This document shows positions 54,495 to 62,907 of a DNA stretch of 64,000 nucleotides, one piece after another. The number at the start of each line of letters is the position of its first letter. Position 1 is the first letter of the stretch. The notes beneath the pieces are model-generated. The model did not search any database, had not been told where the DNA came from, and worked only from the letters and a program-made list of their open reading frames with translations. Source of the DNA: Phycisphaeraceae bacterium D3-23. Lineage in GTDB: Bacteria; Planctomycetota; Phycisphaerae; Phycisphaerales; Phycisphaeraceae. The position numbers and the translations under genes were made by a program. The stretch lies in NCBI GenBank assembly GCA_039555135.1, contig CP114179.1, positions 558,001-622,000 of the forward strand. The letters run 5' to 3'.

Positions 54495-55820
54495 TTAGCC
54501 CCCCGCCGGCGCGCCGGCAGCCGCGTCGCTGCCGGGTTCGGCCTTGGGTGGCGCGGCAGCCGACGATTCGTTTTTCGCGCTCGCCGGCTCGGGGGTCTTC
54601 GCCCACAGCACGTCGCCCTCGCCCGTGTCGCAGTCGTCCATCGGTGTGCCGTCCGCAGTGTGCCGCAGCAGCAGGTAGACCCAGGTCGTCATGCAGAAGT
54701 ACAAGCTCAGCATAAACGCCGCGACCAACGCCCAGACCAGCCGGACCCATTGCGCGACGATCCACGACGCCACTGCCGGCGTGCCTTCAACTTCGCCATC
54801 GAGCTCGGCCGCGAGGAACGGTGACGTCGCCTCGGCCGAGACGACGTCGTAGCGCGTCAGGTCGTCGACCGACACCTCGTCCATCACCGCGATGCCGCCC
54901 GCACCGACGAAGTAGTCCGTCGCGCCGACCGTCGCCGACGCGACCGCCGCGACGACCGCGTAACTCACCGCCGCGAAGCCGATCATCGACACGATGTACA
55001 GCGCATAGTGCCACGGCCGAAAGAACACGTAGTTGTAGCACCGGCTGACCGCATCAAACCCGTCCGTGCCCTCAACCGCGAGGCAGGGGATCATTAGCGG
55101 CACGCCGAGCACCAGCCCGATACCGACCAGCGTGATGAGCAGGCCGACCACCAGCAGCAGCCCGAACACGACCGCGCCGACGACGTCCAGCACCGGCGCG
55201 TTGAAGAACACCAGCCCCGCCAACGCGAGCAGTCCCGCCAGCACCGCGATCAGCAGCGCGGGCATCAAGGGCGTCGCGACGAACCACATCAGGCGCTGGG
55301 TCGTGTAGCGCAGCGCCTCAACCGCAGAGATTGTCTTGCCCGTACACGCCTGCGTCGCCGACATCCGGCAGATCGCCCCGCCAAAGAGCCCGACCACCAG
55401 CAGCTTGATCAGCCCGAACACTGCGGCGAACCACGGGTGGTTCTTGAAAAGCCAGGTCGGCGTGTCGATCGCCACATAGCGCAGCGCACCGACGACGCCT
55501 GTCGGCCGGCCGTACTCCGCGTCGCCCAGCCCGAGGTCGAGCGACAGGGCCGAGTGCATCATCATGTTGAGCCCGCCAAGCTGGCGGTCGAGCGTCGCCT
55601 CGTAGATGCCCTGCTCGGTCCCGTCGGGAAGCTCGGCCACATCGCCCCACGCCAGGTCCAACAGTTCACCCACGCCGAACAAGAGCAGCACCGCCACCAG
55701 CGCGAGCACCAGCTTTCCCGGCTGCAGCGCCATGCGGAACGCCCGCGCCAGGTTCAATACCGGGGCAAACGCGATCCAGTCAACGCCTTCGATCCGGACT
55801 CGGCGGGTGTTGTCTGACAT
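54495..55820 (-). CDS. Multi-pass membrane protein of unknown function
   Basis: 441 aa from ATG 55820. About seven to eight hydrophobic segments are visible, including LVLALVAVLLLFGVGELLDLAW, WFAAVFGLIKLLVVGLFGGAIC, LLIAVLAGLLALAGLVFF, VVGAVVFGLLLVVGLLITLVG, YALYIVSMIGFAAVSYAVVAAV and a last one before LLLRHTADGT. No recognised catalytic or transport motif. The C-terminal tail is Ala/Pro/Glu-rich (SAAAPPKAEPGSDAAAG). It lies immediately upstream of the binding-protein gene with a 3-nt gap and is probably first in that operon, which may hint at a linked role; that is inference. Confidence 0.75.
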   Translation of the reverse strand: MSDNTRRVRIEGVDWIAFAPVLNLARAFRMALQPGKLVLALVAVLLLFGVGELLDLAWGDVAELPDGTEQGIYEATLDRQLGGLNMMMHSALSLDLGLGDAEYGRPTGVVGALRYVAIDTPTWLFKNHPWFAAVFGLIKLLVVGLFGGAICRMSATQACTGKTISAVEALRYTTQRLMWFVATPLMPALLIAVLAGLLALAGLVFFNAPVLDVVGAVVFGLLLVVGLLITLVGIGLVLGVPLMIPCLAVEGTDGFDAVSRCYNYVFFRPWHYALYIVSMIGFAAVSYAVVAAVASATVGATDYFVGAGGIAVMDEVSVDDLTRYDVVSAEATSPFLAAELDGEVEGTPAVASWIVAQWVRLVWALVAAFMLSLYFCMTTWVYLLLRHTADGTPMDDCDTGEGDVLWAKTPEPASAKNESSAAAPPKAEPGSDAAAGAPAGG

Positions 55821-55898
55821 ACGTTGGGCTCGGGCGAGAATAGGAACGAAACACAACACAGCATGATAAAACGAATCGACGGCGCAGGTCGCGTCTGC

Positions 55899-56390
55899 CT
55901 ACCGCTGCGCGGCGTCGGCATCGGCGTCATATCGCTCGGCGATCCGATTCGCTACGGCGGACTGGATCATCTCCGCGCACTGCACATAAACCTGCTGGTC
56001 CATGCCGATCGGGTCGGTGATGTCTTGCTGCGCGTCAAGACGGTGCGTCTTTTCTGCGGCCGCCGGGCTCAGCGTCAGCACGGCCAGGCGGTGCTGGTCG
56101 GTCATCGTGTAGATCGCATCCGCATCCTGGATCATCGATTCGGTCAGCGGGCGCGAGCCGTGGCCGGAGATATCGGCGCCCAGCGCCTGCGCGGCGGTCA
56201 CCGCCTCGGGCGTCGCCGGGCTGCCCGGCGCGGCGAACACCCCCGCCGACCCCACACGCACCCCCGCCGTTTCAAGGCCATCGGCCGAGACACCCTTGCG
56301 ATGGGCGAGAACCGCCTTGGCCAGGCCCTCAGCCATCGGGCTACGGCACGTGTTGCCAGTACACACGAACAGGACGCTGTATTCGATCAT
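55899..56390 (-). CDS. Low-molecular-weight protein-tyrosine phosphatase family protein
   Basis: 163-aa cytosolic phosphatase of the LMW-PTP/arsenate-reductase fold. The ATG at 56390 begins MIEYSVLFVCTGNTCRSPMAEG, containing the P-loop CTGNTCRS (C-x5-R-S). The general-acid region is DITDPIGM (Asp-Pro). Typical further features: HGSRPLTESMIQDADAIYTMT. It could act on phosphoproteins or low-molecular-weight phosphate esters; members of this family in bacteria often regulate exopolysaccharide or arginine-phosphate signalling, neither shown here. The frame is open upstream to 56579 but this start is the family start. Confidence 0.9.
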   Translation of the reverse strand: MIEYSVLFVCTGNTCRSPMAEGLAKAVLAHRKGVSADGLETAGVRVGSAGVFAAPGSPATPEAVTAAQALGADISGHGSRPLTESMIQDADAIYTMTDQHRLAVLTLSPAAAEKTHRLDAQQDITDPIGMDQQVYVQCAEMIQSAVANRIAERYDADADAAQR

Positions 56391-56433
56391 GCAAACAGTG
56401 TACGGGCGGGCTATCGCCCCTGCATCCGCCCGC

Positions 56434-56886
56434 TCATCGGCCGCGCCCCGGGCCGGGCCGTCCCGTCGCGACTTCCCACACCACCCCCTGCTTGACCACG
56501 TAAACATACACGTGCGGCCGAAGGTCGCGCGTCCGGCCCGGTGTGTACACAAAGCGCACGGTGTCCGGGTTGTCCGCATCGACCTGGGCCGTCATCCGGT
56601 CCTGGCCCGAGCCTCGCCAAGCAAAGACCATCACATGCTCGGTCTCCCAGTCCACCGCGTCGTTGAGCGCCGCCAGCGCGTCCGCATCGAAATGCGCCGC
56701 GGCATCCGCGGCCGACGCGATCTCCAACGGCTCGGCCCGGCTCGCGCTATCAAAAATGTCACGCCCGGGCGACACATCAAGCTGCCGCACGATCGCAGCG
56801 CTATCGCCCTCATCATCACCCGCCTGCGAACTTGCGGGGAGGATCAGCAGGCCGAGCAAGGCGGGGATCAGAAATCGAAGTGTCAT
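56434..56886 (-). CDS. Secreted protein of unknown function
   Basis: 150 aa from ATG 56886. A signal peptide (FLIPALLGLLILPASSQAG) is followed by an acidic mature part. The C-terminal half (DWETEHVMVFAWRGSGQDRMTAQVDADNPDTVRFVY) has a faint likeness to the PrcB C-terminal-like beta domain, too weak to use. It ends in a Gly/Arg/Pro tail (EVATGRPGPGRGR). 43 nt beyond the phosphatase start on the same strand. Function unknown. Confidence 0.6.
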   Translation of the reverse strand: MTLRFLIPALLGLLILPASSQAGDDEGDSAAIVRQLDVSPGRDIFDSASRAEPLEIASAADAAAHFDADALAALNDAVDWETEHVMVFAWRGSGQDRMTAQVDADNPDTVRFVYTPGRTRDLRPHVYVYVVKQGVVWEVATGRPGPGRGR

Positions 56887-57093
56887 GGTGAACTCCTTGG
56901 GGGTAGGTGATTGTACAAGTGCGCTATGCCGAATCCGGGAACCTTTAGACGCGGGCGGTGCCGGCAAGTTCCCGTGATGGGGGTGTTCCACGCCAGCAAC
57001 GACACCGACCGACTCCAACACAGCCCCGCGTCGCGTCGCCCGCTGGGTGAGGCTAAACAACGCTGCATACGCCTGCCGCGCCTTCACCCTGCC

Positions 57094-57657
57094 TCACTCC
57101 GTCCTGGGCTCGACCTGCGTCACACACGCCCGCAGGTAGCCATCCAGATACCGCTCGCTGAACAGCTCGACGCCCTTGGCGGTCAACTCGTGGTTCGTCC
57201 CCCAGATGCCGACACGCAGGTGCGTGAAGTCCGGGTCGATCATGATCGTCACCTTCGGCTCACCCGCCCCCCCGCCACCCGGAAACTGTTCGCCGGTGTC
57301 CTCCAACGCCTCCGGGTCGTCGGGGTCGTATCGCTCAAGCTCCTCCACCTCGGCCGCGCCCTCGACCTGTTGGATCGACAGCGCGGCATAGGCGTTCACG
57401 CCCGGCCCGCCGATGCACACCGTCGGCCGCTGCTGCAATTGCTCGTGGTTCAGATACCACAAATCCGTACATACGATCGGCGTCAGCGGCACCGTCAACT
57501 GGTCGGCATGGTCGTCCCGCCACGCCTCGATCCGCGAACGCAGACGATACGCCAGCGGCCGATCCCCCTCCTCGGCCCGCAGGTGCGACCCGACCACGAT
57601 CAGCACCGCATTAAGCTGCACAACATCCGGGCCCATACCAGCATGGTATCGGGTCAT
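57094..57657 (-). CDS. Hypothetical protein
   Basis: 187 aa from ATG 57657; ATG 57636 (MGPDVVQLNAV) is an equally plausible start because no clear Shine-Dalgarno marks either. A cytosolic alpha/beta protein by composition: NAVLIVVGSHLRAEEGDRPLAYRL, VPLTPIVCTDLWYLN, CIGGPGVNAYAALSI, an acidic Gly-rich loop, then KVTIMIDPDFTHLRVGIWG and GVELFSERYLDGYLRACV. The pattern of strands with a GGPGVNAYAA turn suggests a nucleotide-related or Rossmann-type fold; no family recognised. Its upstream region begins in a dispersed repeat. Confidence 0.65.
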   Translation of the reverse strand: MTRYHAGMGPDVVQLNAVLIVVGSHLRAEEGDRPLAYRLRSRIEAWRDDHADQLTVPLTPIVCTDLWYLNHEQLQQRPTVCIGGPGVNAYAALSIQQVEGAAEVEELERYDPDDPEALEDTGEQFPGGGGAGEPKVTIMIDPDFTHLRVGIWGTNHELTAKGVELFSERYLDGYLRACVTQVEPRTE

Positions 57658-57694
57658 CCCACAACGAGCCGCGATCGCATCGAGCCGCGATTCC

Positions 57695-57781
57695 CAACGA
57701 GCCGCGACCGTCAGGGAGCGGACCCTTGATGTTTGGATTGACAGGCCCCAGGGCCCGCTCCCTCACGGTCGCGGCTCGTTG
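57695..57781. repeat. 31-nt inverted repeat (CAACGAGCCGCGACCGT family)
   Basis: CAACGAGCCGCGACCGTCAG... at 57695-57725 recurs inverted at 57751-57781 with 29 of 31 matches; a partial extra copy (ACAACGAGCCGCGATCGCAT) is at 57661. It lies in the divergent gap between the 57094 and 57815 genes. It is a dispersed GC-rich repeat with a stem-loop. Confidence 0.75.
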
Positions 57782-57814
57782 TTAGGATTGCACAACGCAA
57801 CAAGGAGCCGCCCC

Positions 57815-58171
57815 ATGCCCATCGTCCTCAAGTACGCCATCACCGCCGCGCTCGTCGTCCTCGTCTCCGAAGTCTCAAGCCGCACCGGCTACGTCGGCGG
57901 GCTCATCGCCTCGCTCCCGCTGGTCTCCTACCTCTCGATCATCTGGCTCTACACCGAGAACAACAAGGAAGACGCCGTCGCCATCATCTCGCAGCACTCC
58001 GTCAGCGTCTTCTGGTTCGTCCTGCCGACGCTGCCCTTCTTCCTGCTCCTGCCCTGGCTGCTCAAGCACCTGCCGTTCGCCGCGAGCATGGCGATCGCCA
58101 CCGCCGTGCTATTCGTGTGCTACGCCATCACCATGCTCGCGCTGGACAAGGCGGGGGTGGAGGTGGTTTGA
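57815..58171 (+). CDS. DUF3147-like small membrane protein
   Basis: 118 aa with four hydrophobic helices: ITAALVVLVSEVSS, VGGLIASLPLVSYLSIIWLY, SVFWFVLPTLPFFLLLPWLL and ASMAIATAVLFVCYAITMLAL. The pattern LPLVSYLSIIWLYTENN ... FWFVLPTLPFF matches DUF3147. The ATG at 57815 has AAGGAG 7 nt upstream. Function unknown. No partner gene. It sits just after a dispersed repeat. Confidence 0.85.
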   Translation: MPIVLKYAITAALVVLVSEVSSRTGYVGGLIASLPLVSYLSIIWLYTENNKEDAVAIISQHSVSVFWFVLPTLPFFLLLPWLLKHLPFAASMAIATAVLFVCYAITMLALDKAGVEVV

Positions 58172-58199
58172 TCACGGAGACAAAGGCAGGCCACGGGGA

Positions 58200-58820
58200 T
58201 CACCTCAGATACTCGCGTTTGTACCACTGCGCGTAGGCCGCGTAGATCGCCTCGGGCGGCTTGCCCTCGAAGTCCTCCCCAAAGAGCGAGAACGTGACAG
58301 GGCCGGTGATCCCGGTCGCCCATTCGTCGTCGTAGCGGTATCGGTAGAGCTGGCAGCGCACGCGCCCTTCCTGGCCGGGCCAGGGAATCCGCCGTCGGTC
58401 GATCGTCTTGATCTCGTCGGGCCAACGCCCCCACTCCATCGGCATATTCAGCCAGACGATCATCTCATACATCGGGTCCGAGCTGCACCAGAACGTAACA
58501 AACAGGTACACCGAGCAGTAGCCACCGAAGAAGACGCAACAGACCGAATACGTCCCGAAGAAATAGATGCCCACGAGCGCCAGCATGATGACCGGCGCCC
58601 CGCCGTTGAGCACCCGCATGACGGTGGCAAAGCGGATGAGGATGACGTGCCGCAGCAGGTACGTTACGACACAGATCACTGACGAGACGGCAAGCACCAC
58701 CGTAGCCGTCGCCAGGCCGGGCGCAAACGCGATCGCGAGGCAGAGGCCGAGCAAGAACGTCAACGGGGCGGAGTACCGCTCATGGTAGATGTACTGCGTG
58801 ATGCGTTCGAAGATCGCCAT
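58200..58820 (-). CDS. Hypothetical membrane protein
   Basis: 206 aa from ATG 58820. Four hydrophobic segments in the first 115 residues (LTFLLGLCLAIAFAPGLATATVVL, AVSSVICVVTYLLRHVIL, VIMLALVGIYFFG, CVFFGGYCSVYLFVTFWC), then a soluble C-terminal part (GRWPDEIKTIDRRRIPWPG, AIYAAYAQWYKREYLR) with many aromatic residues. No family recognised. It overlaps no neighbour and shows no operon link. Confidence 0.65.
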   Translation of the reverse strand: MAIFERITQYIYHERYSAPLTFLLGLCLAIAFAPGLATATVVLAVSSVICVVTYLLRHVILIRFATVMRVLNGGAPVIMLALVGIYFFGTYSVCCVFFGGYCSVYLFVTFWCSSDPMYEMIVWLNMPMEWGRWPDEIKTIDRRRIPWPGQEGRVRCQLYRYRYDDEWATGITGPVTFSLFGEDFEGKPPEAIYAAYAQWYKREYLR

Positions 58821-58889
58821 GTCTGCGGGGTCTGTGCAGGAGAGTGAACGGTGGCACCGACGCGCAGCATCGGGTGTGCAACAGACAGC

Positions 58890-59123
58890 TTACCAATCCT
58901 GATGTTGATCCACCCAACGGATACAAGCCCAATACCACCACGCTGAGAAAGCAAAGAGGACACTGACGAGGCACAGCGGCTGAATGAACGCCAGCACAAG
59001 GCCGCCAACGACCAAAGCCATCGAGAGCCAGAAAAAGAGCCAGGCAGATAGACGATTGGGCAATCCCCACAATCCGACTTGTACCCAAAGCGGGCGGTCT
59101 GTCTTTTCAGGCTGCTTATCCAT
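58890..59123 (-). CDS. Small hypothetical membrane protein
   Basis: 77 aa. The ATG at 59123 has AGGAG 5 nt upstream (GTG 59126 is also in frame). Two hydrophobic helices (AWLFFWLSMALVVGGLVLAFI and LVSVLFAFSAWWYWACI) are separated by PLC. Basic start, WVDQHQDW end. It looks like a two-helix membrane peptide of unknown role. Third-position GC is lower than in neighbours. Confidence 0.55.
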   Translation of the reverse strand: MDKQPEKTDRPLWVQVGLWGLPNRLSAWLFFWLSMALVVGGLVLAFIQPLCLVSVLFAFSAWWYWACIRWVDQHQDW

Positions 59124-59169
59124 CACATCTCCTTAGCCCCAAGTAGTCGCCCCAAGCACCGCTCGCTGC

Positions 59170-60123
59170 CTACCCCATCAACACCGCCAACAACCCCTTC
59201 TGCGCGTGCAGGCGGTTGTGGGCCTGGGGGAAGACGCGGCTTCGCGGGCCGTCCATCACGACGTCGGTGATCTCTTCACCGCGGTGGGCCGGCAGGCAGT
59301 GCAGCACGACCGCGTGGTCGGGGGCGTGGCTCAGGAGCTCGTCGTTGACCTGAAAGCCCGCGAACGCGGCGTGCCGGTCGGCGTGCTCGTCCTCATCGCC
59401 CATCGAGACGAACGTGTCGGCGTACACCGCGTCGGCATAGTGCATCGCGCTCGCAGGGTCGTGCGTCATCGTCAGGTCCATGCCCGGGCACACCGCCATG
59501 ACGCGGTCGGCGAACGCCTGCTCGGGCGCGTAGTCGGGCGGGCTGGCCAGCGTAAAGCTCGCGCCCAGCTTGCCGCAGACCATTGCGAGGGACCGCGCAA
59601 CGTTATTGCCGTCGCCGACGAAGACGACATGCTTGCCCGAGAGGTCTCGGCCGAACTCATCCATTAGCGTCATCGCGTCGGCGAGCGCCTGGGCCGGGTG
59701 GGCCTGCTCGCTAAGCATATTGACGACGGGGACGGTGGCGTGCTGCGCCATCTCGACCAGGTGCTCGTGTTTATAAACCCGCGCGGCGATGCCGTGGACC
59801 ATACCGTTCATCACGCGGGTGAAGTCGGCGACGGACTCGCGCTGGCCCAGCCCGACCTCGTCCTGGCCCAGCACGATGGCATTGCCGCCGAGTTCGAGCA
59901 TGCCCTGCTCGAAGCTGACACGTGTGCGCAGCGAGGGCTTCTCGAAGAACATGCCCAGCGTTTTGCCCTGCAACACAGGCGCGTTCGGCTTGCCGGCGTT
60001 GCGCTCGTCGCGCAGCTTGAACGCGAGGTCGAACATACGTTCGAGGTCGGGCTGCGATGTCTCTCGGATGGAGAGGAAGTGCTGGATGGCGGTGGAGGTG
60101 GTAGTGTCGGTCATGGTCGTCAT
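59170..60123 (-). CDS. argF: Ornithine carbamoyltransferase
   Basis: 317-aa anabolic enzyme making citrulline from ornithine and carbamoyl phosphate. The carbamoyl phosphate motif is KPSLRTRVSFE (family S-T/L-R-T-R), the second signature HPAQALAD, VFVGDGNNVARSL, and the ornithine site MG ... HCLPAHRG. The start is ATG 60123; ATG 60114 (MTDTTTSTA) is equally possible. On the minus strand argB is just upstream (68 nt), making an argB-argF pair. A GC-rich repeat sits in the gap. Confidence 0.95.
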   Translation of the reverse strand: MTTMTDTTTSTAIQHFLSIRETSQPDLERMFDLAFKLRDERNAGKPNAPVLQGKTLGMFFEKPSLRTRVSFEQGMLELGGNAIVLGQDEVGLGQRESVADFTRVMNGMVHGIAARVYKHEHLVEMAQHATVPVVNMLSEQAHPAQALADAMTLMDEFGRDLSGKHVVFVGDGNNVARSLAMVCGKLGASFTLASPPDYAPEQAFADRVMAVCPGMDLTMTHDPASAMHYADAVYADTFVSMGDEDEHADRHAAFAGFQVNDELLSHAPDHAVVLHCLPAHRGEEITDVVMDGPRSRVFPQAHNRLHAQKGLLAVLMG

Positions 60124-60153
60124 CCGCGGGGGTTGGGCGGGTGGGAATGGGAC

Positions 60154-60183
60154 AACGCCCCGCCCGCTGGGCGGGGGCTAAAC
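60154..60183. repeat. GC-rich hairpin repeat between argB and argF
   Basis: CCCCGCCC (60158-60165) pairs with GGGCGGGG (60169-60176) around GCT and is followed by GGCTAAAC. Inverted, the element reads TAGCCCCCGCCCAGCGGGCG, close to the repeat at 11970. It lies 8 nt beyond the argB stop. Confidence 0.65.
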
Positions 60184-60190
60184 GGGTGCG

Positions 60191-61087
60191 TTAGAGAACG
60201 ATTTCGGTGCCGACGCCGGCGTCGGTGTAGACCTCGAGCAGCAGCGCGTGGGGGATGCGGCCGTCGATGATGTGGGCCTTGGTCACGCCGCCGTGCAACG
60301 CTGTGAGCGAGGCCTCGACCTTGGGGAGCATGCCCTCGGAGATGACGCCCGAGTCGACGAGCGCGTCGATCTCGCCGCGGTCGAGGTGGCGTGCGAGGTC
60401 GTCGGGGTTGGCGGACTTTCGGATGCCGTGCGTGTCGGAGACGAGGACGATCTTCTCGGCTTGGACTGCGGCGGCGACGTGGCCCGCGACGGAGTCGGCG
60501 TTGATATTGAGCTTGCCGCCCGCAGGGTCGCGCGCGATCGGCGCGATGACGGGGATGATGCCCGCCTGCGTGATCGCGTGGAGCAACTCGCCATTGACCT
60601 GCGTGACTTCGCCGACGAAGCCGACGTCGATCTTGCGGCCGGCCTCGCCCGCGAGGAACAACCGCTTGCCGAAGACGACGCAGCTCGATAGCGAGTGCAG
60701 CCCCATCGCCTGGTGGCCGGCGTCGGCGATCATCCTGATGATGCCGGCGTTGATGTCGTTGATGAGCACGTGCTCGGCGATCGCGAGGGTGCGGTCGTCG
60801 GTGTAGCGTCGGCCCTGCACGAACTGAGCTTCGAGGCCGGCCTGCTCCATCGCGGCGGTGATGCCCTTGCCCCCGCCGTGGACGAGGATCGGGCGCATGC
60901 CGACCGAGTGCATGAAGCAGACGTCCTGGAGCAGGGCCTTGAGCGCCTCGGGCGTGTCCATGATCGACCCGCCGACCTTCACAACGACCACGCGGCCGGC
61001 GAATGAGCGGATGTAGGCGTGCGCTTCGACGAGCGCGGCGGCTTTGTTGATGGCGTCCTGCAAGGCGAGTAACCCCTGGGCTTCCAA
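60191..61087 (-). CDS. argB: Acetylglutamate kinase
   Basis: 298-aa kinase phosphorylating N-acetylglutamate in arginine synthesis. The N-terminal helix (INKAAALVEAHAYIRSFAGR) is the extension seen in arginine-sensitive hexameric forms. The phosphate loop is VVVKVGGSIMDTPEALK, and ILVHGGGKGITAAM binds substrate; LFLAGEAGRKIDVGFVGEV and INADSVAGHVAAAV complete the site. The start appears to be TTG 61087; there is no ATG before the catalytic loop, and the Shine-Dalgarno is weak. It precedes argF on the same strand. Confidence 0.93.
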   Translation of the reverse strand: MEAQGLLALQDAINKAAALVEAHAYIRSFAGRVVVVKVGGSIMDTPEALKALLQDVCFMHSVGMRPILVHGGGKGITAAMEQAGLEAQFVQGRRYTDDRTLAIAEHVLINDINAGIIRMIADAGHQAMGLHSLSSCVVFGKRLFLAGEAGRKIDVGFVGEVTQVNGELLHAITQAGIIPVIAPIARDPAGGKLNINADSVAGHVAAAVQAEKIVLVSDTHGIRKSANPDDLARHLDRGEIDALVDSGVISEGMLPKVEASLTALHGGVTKAHIIDGRIPHALLLEVYTDAGVGTEIVL

Positions 61088-61189
61088 AATGGGGAATCAG
61101 GGAGTTTACAGGAATCAAGCGGCGTTGACGACCCGGGGAATCCCGCTGGGGTGTTGGAAACACAGAAGTGTAGATTTGCTGTGAGAAAA

Positions 61190-61210
61190 CCCACGGATGG
61201 AATCCGTGGG
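61190..61210. repeat. Short hairpin repeat CCCACGGAT-GGA-ATCCGTGGG
   Basis: Same structure as 52329-52349 with one compensatory base-pair change, followed by CTTCGGG. On the minus strand GTTTTC follows the stem, a short T-run, so it may terminate the HlyD adaptor gene that ends 31 nt away. Confidence 0.65.
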
Positions 61211-61240
61211 CTTCGGGTGGTCTTTGCGGGGATGTCCGTG

Positions 61241-62839
61241 CTACTCGGTGGCGGTTTCGGCACCGTCGGTGTCTGCGGCGCTGCTGCCCCCGCGGTCATC
61301 GACCAACTCCCCGGGCTCGGGGTTTCGTAGCAGGACGCGGTCGCCTTCGCTGAGCCCCGAGAGGATTTCGACAGAGGTATCGTTCGCGCCGCCGAGTTCG
61401 ACGACCTGCCGACGGACCTTGCCGCCCGCGGCGGGGACGTAGACAAAGTGCGTGTCGCCCTCAGTGTGCACGGCCTGGATCGACACGGCGATGACGTCGG
61501 GGATCACACGGATCTCGATGCCGCCCTTGCACTTCATGCCGGGCCGCAAGTCGTTGTCGACCCCTGCGGGCAGCTCGACGAGGACGAGGTACTCGCTGAC
61601 GTTGGGGTTGCCTCCGCCGTCCTGGTTGGCGCTATTCTTCTTCTCGATGACGACGGCCTCGATCACGACGCCGGGCCTCGCCGTGATCTCGACGTTGACC
61701 GTCTGGCCGTTGGCGACCTGGCTGATGTAGGCCTCATGGACGCGGAGGTTCGCGATCATCTGCGAGGTGTCGGTGAGTAGCAGGACACGCCGGCCACCCC
61801 AGATGCGAGCGCCCTGACGGATCGGGCTTCGCCGTTCCCAGCCGCTGGTCGCGACCGTCGAGCCGTAGATCACGAGACCCGACGACGGGGCGTGCATCTC
61901 CATCGCATCGATGTAGCGCTGGGCCCGTTGCTCGCGGGCATTGAGCTGGGTGAGCTGGGTCTCCTCGTTCGCCACCCGGGCGTTAAGCAGCTCGAGCTGA
62001 TTGGCGTTCTTACGGATGATCCGGCTGAGCTCGGCTTCGGCCTGCTCGATGTCGCTCAGCAGGCTCGTCTCTTCCTTGACCTTCTCAAACTCGTTGTACA
62101 CCCGCATGTCGAGCTGCGCGGTCTGTAGCGCGTTCTCGGCCTCGATCAACCGGATCTGGTCGGCCTCGAGTTCGGACTGGCTGAGGTGGCCCTGGTCAAA
62201 CAGCTCCTGGCTAAACACGACCTCGCGCTGGGACTGCTCGAGCTCGCGCTCGGCCTTCTCGAGCGCAAGCTGCAGCTCACGCTCACGCTGCGGGACGGTG
62301 CCCTCCTCCCACCGGCGGTGGTCAAGCAGCGCAAGCTCGAGGGTCAGCTGGGCCTGCGACTCGGCGCTCTTAGCGCTGTCCGCCTCGATATCGAGACTCC
62401 GCTGCGCCTCAACGACGTCGGCCTCCTGCTGCTGTACTCTGGACTCCAGCTCCTCGAAATCTGCCTCGACGGCCGGGGCGCTGAGCGTGTAGAGCCAATC
62501 GCCCTTCTGCACCATCACGCCCTCTTCGATCACCGACTCGATGGTCGGGTCGTCGCGGTGCTCGATAATGCTGACGACGTCGACCTGGTTCTTGGCGACC
62601 AGTTCGCCCTCGGAAAAGACGACGACGTTGATGTCCTGGCGCTCGACGACCTGCCATTCGCTGCCCGCTTCGCCGTCTGCGCCCATCACGGTGTTTCCGC
62701 CCAGGCGATAGACCCCCCAGGCCCCGAGGCCGACGACGGCGACGACCACCACGACGAGCCCGACGATCAGGGATAGACTCACCGCGCCGCGCTGGCGATG
62801 ACGTTGTTGAGGAAGTTGTTGCATGGTCTGGCTATTCAT
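61241..62839 (-). CDS. HlyD-family efflux adaptor
   Basis: 532-aa adaptor, longer than the typical 350-400 aa because of an extended coiled coil. One N-terminal membrane anchor (SLSLIVGLVVVVVAVVGLGA), then a lipoyl half (DPTIESVIEEGVMVQKGDWL), a coiled coil of about 190 residues rich in Glu, Gln and Leu, the returning half (MHAPSSGLVIYGS) and a barrel/proximal domain (IQAVHTEGDTHFVYVPAAGG, VEILSGLSEGDRVLLRNP). Start ATG 62839; ATG 62824 is also possible. The TolC-family gene lies 68 nt upstream, so the two likely form an export channel; no pump gene is in the window. Confidence 0.87.
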   Translation of the reverse strand: MNSQTMQQLPQQRHRQRGAVSLSLIVGLVVVVVAVVGLGAWGVYRLGGNTVMGADGEAGSEWQVVERQDINVVVFSEGELVAKNQVDVVSIIEHRDDPTIESVIEEGVMVQKGDWLYTLSAPAVEADFEELESRVQQQEADVVEAQRSLDIEADSAKSAESQAQLTLELALLDHRRWEEGTVPQRERELQLALEKAERELEQSQREVVFSQELFDQGHLSQSELEADQIRLIEAENALQTAQLDMRVYNEFEKVKEETSLLSDIEQAEAELSRIIRKNANQLELLNARVANEETQLTQLNAREQRAQRYIDAMEMHAPSSGLVIYGSTVATSGWERRSPIRQGARIWGGRRVLLLTDTSQMIANLRVHEAYISQVANGQTVNVEITARPGVVIEAVVIEKKNSANQDGGGNPNVSEYLVLVELPAGVDNDLRPGMKCKGGIEIRVIPDVIAVSIQAVHTEGDTHFVYVPAAGGKVRRQVVELGGANDTSVEILSGLSEGDRVLLRNPEPGELVDDRGGSSAADTDGAETATE

Positions 62840-62907
62840 CGGGGTAGGAGCTTTGTGATAAGACTGGGGTGAATGGATACAGAAAAGCCTATTGAATTCT
62901 AGCCCGG

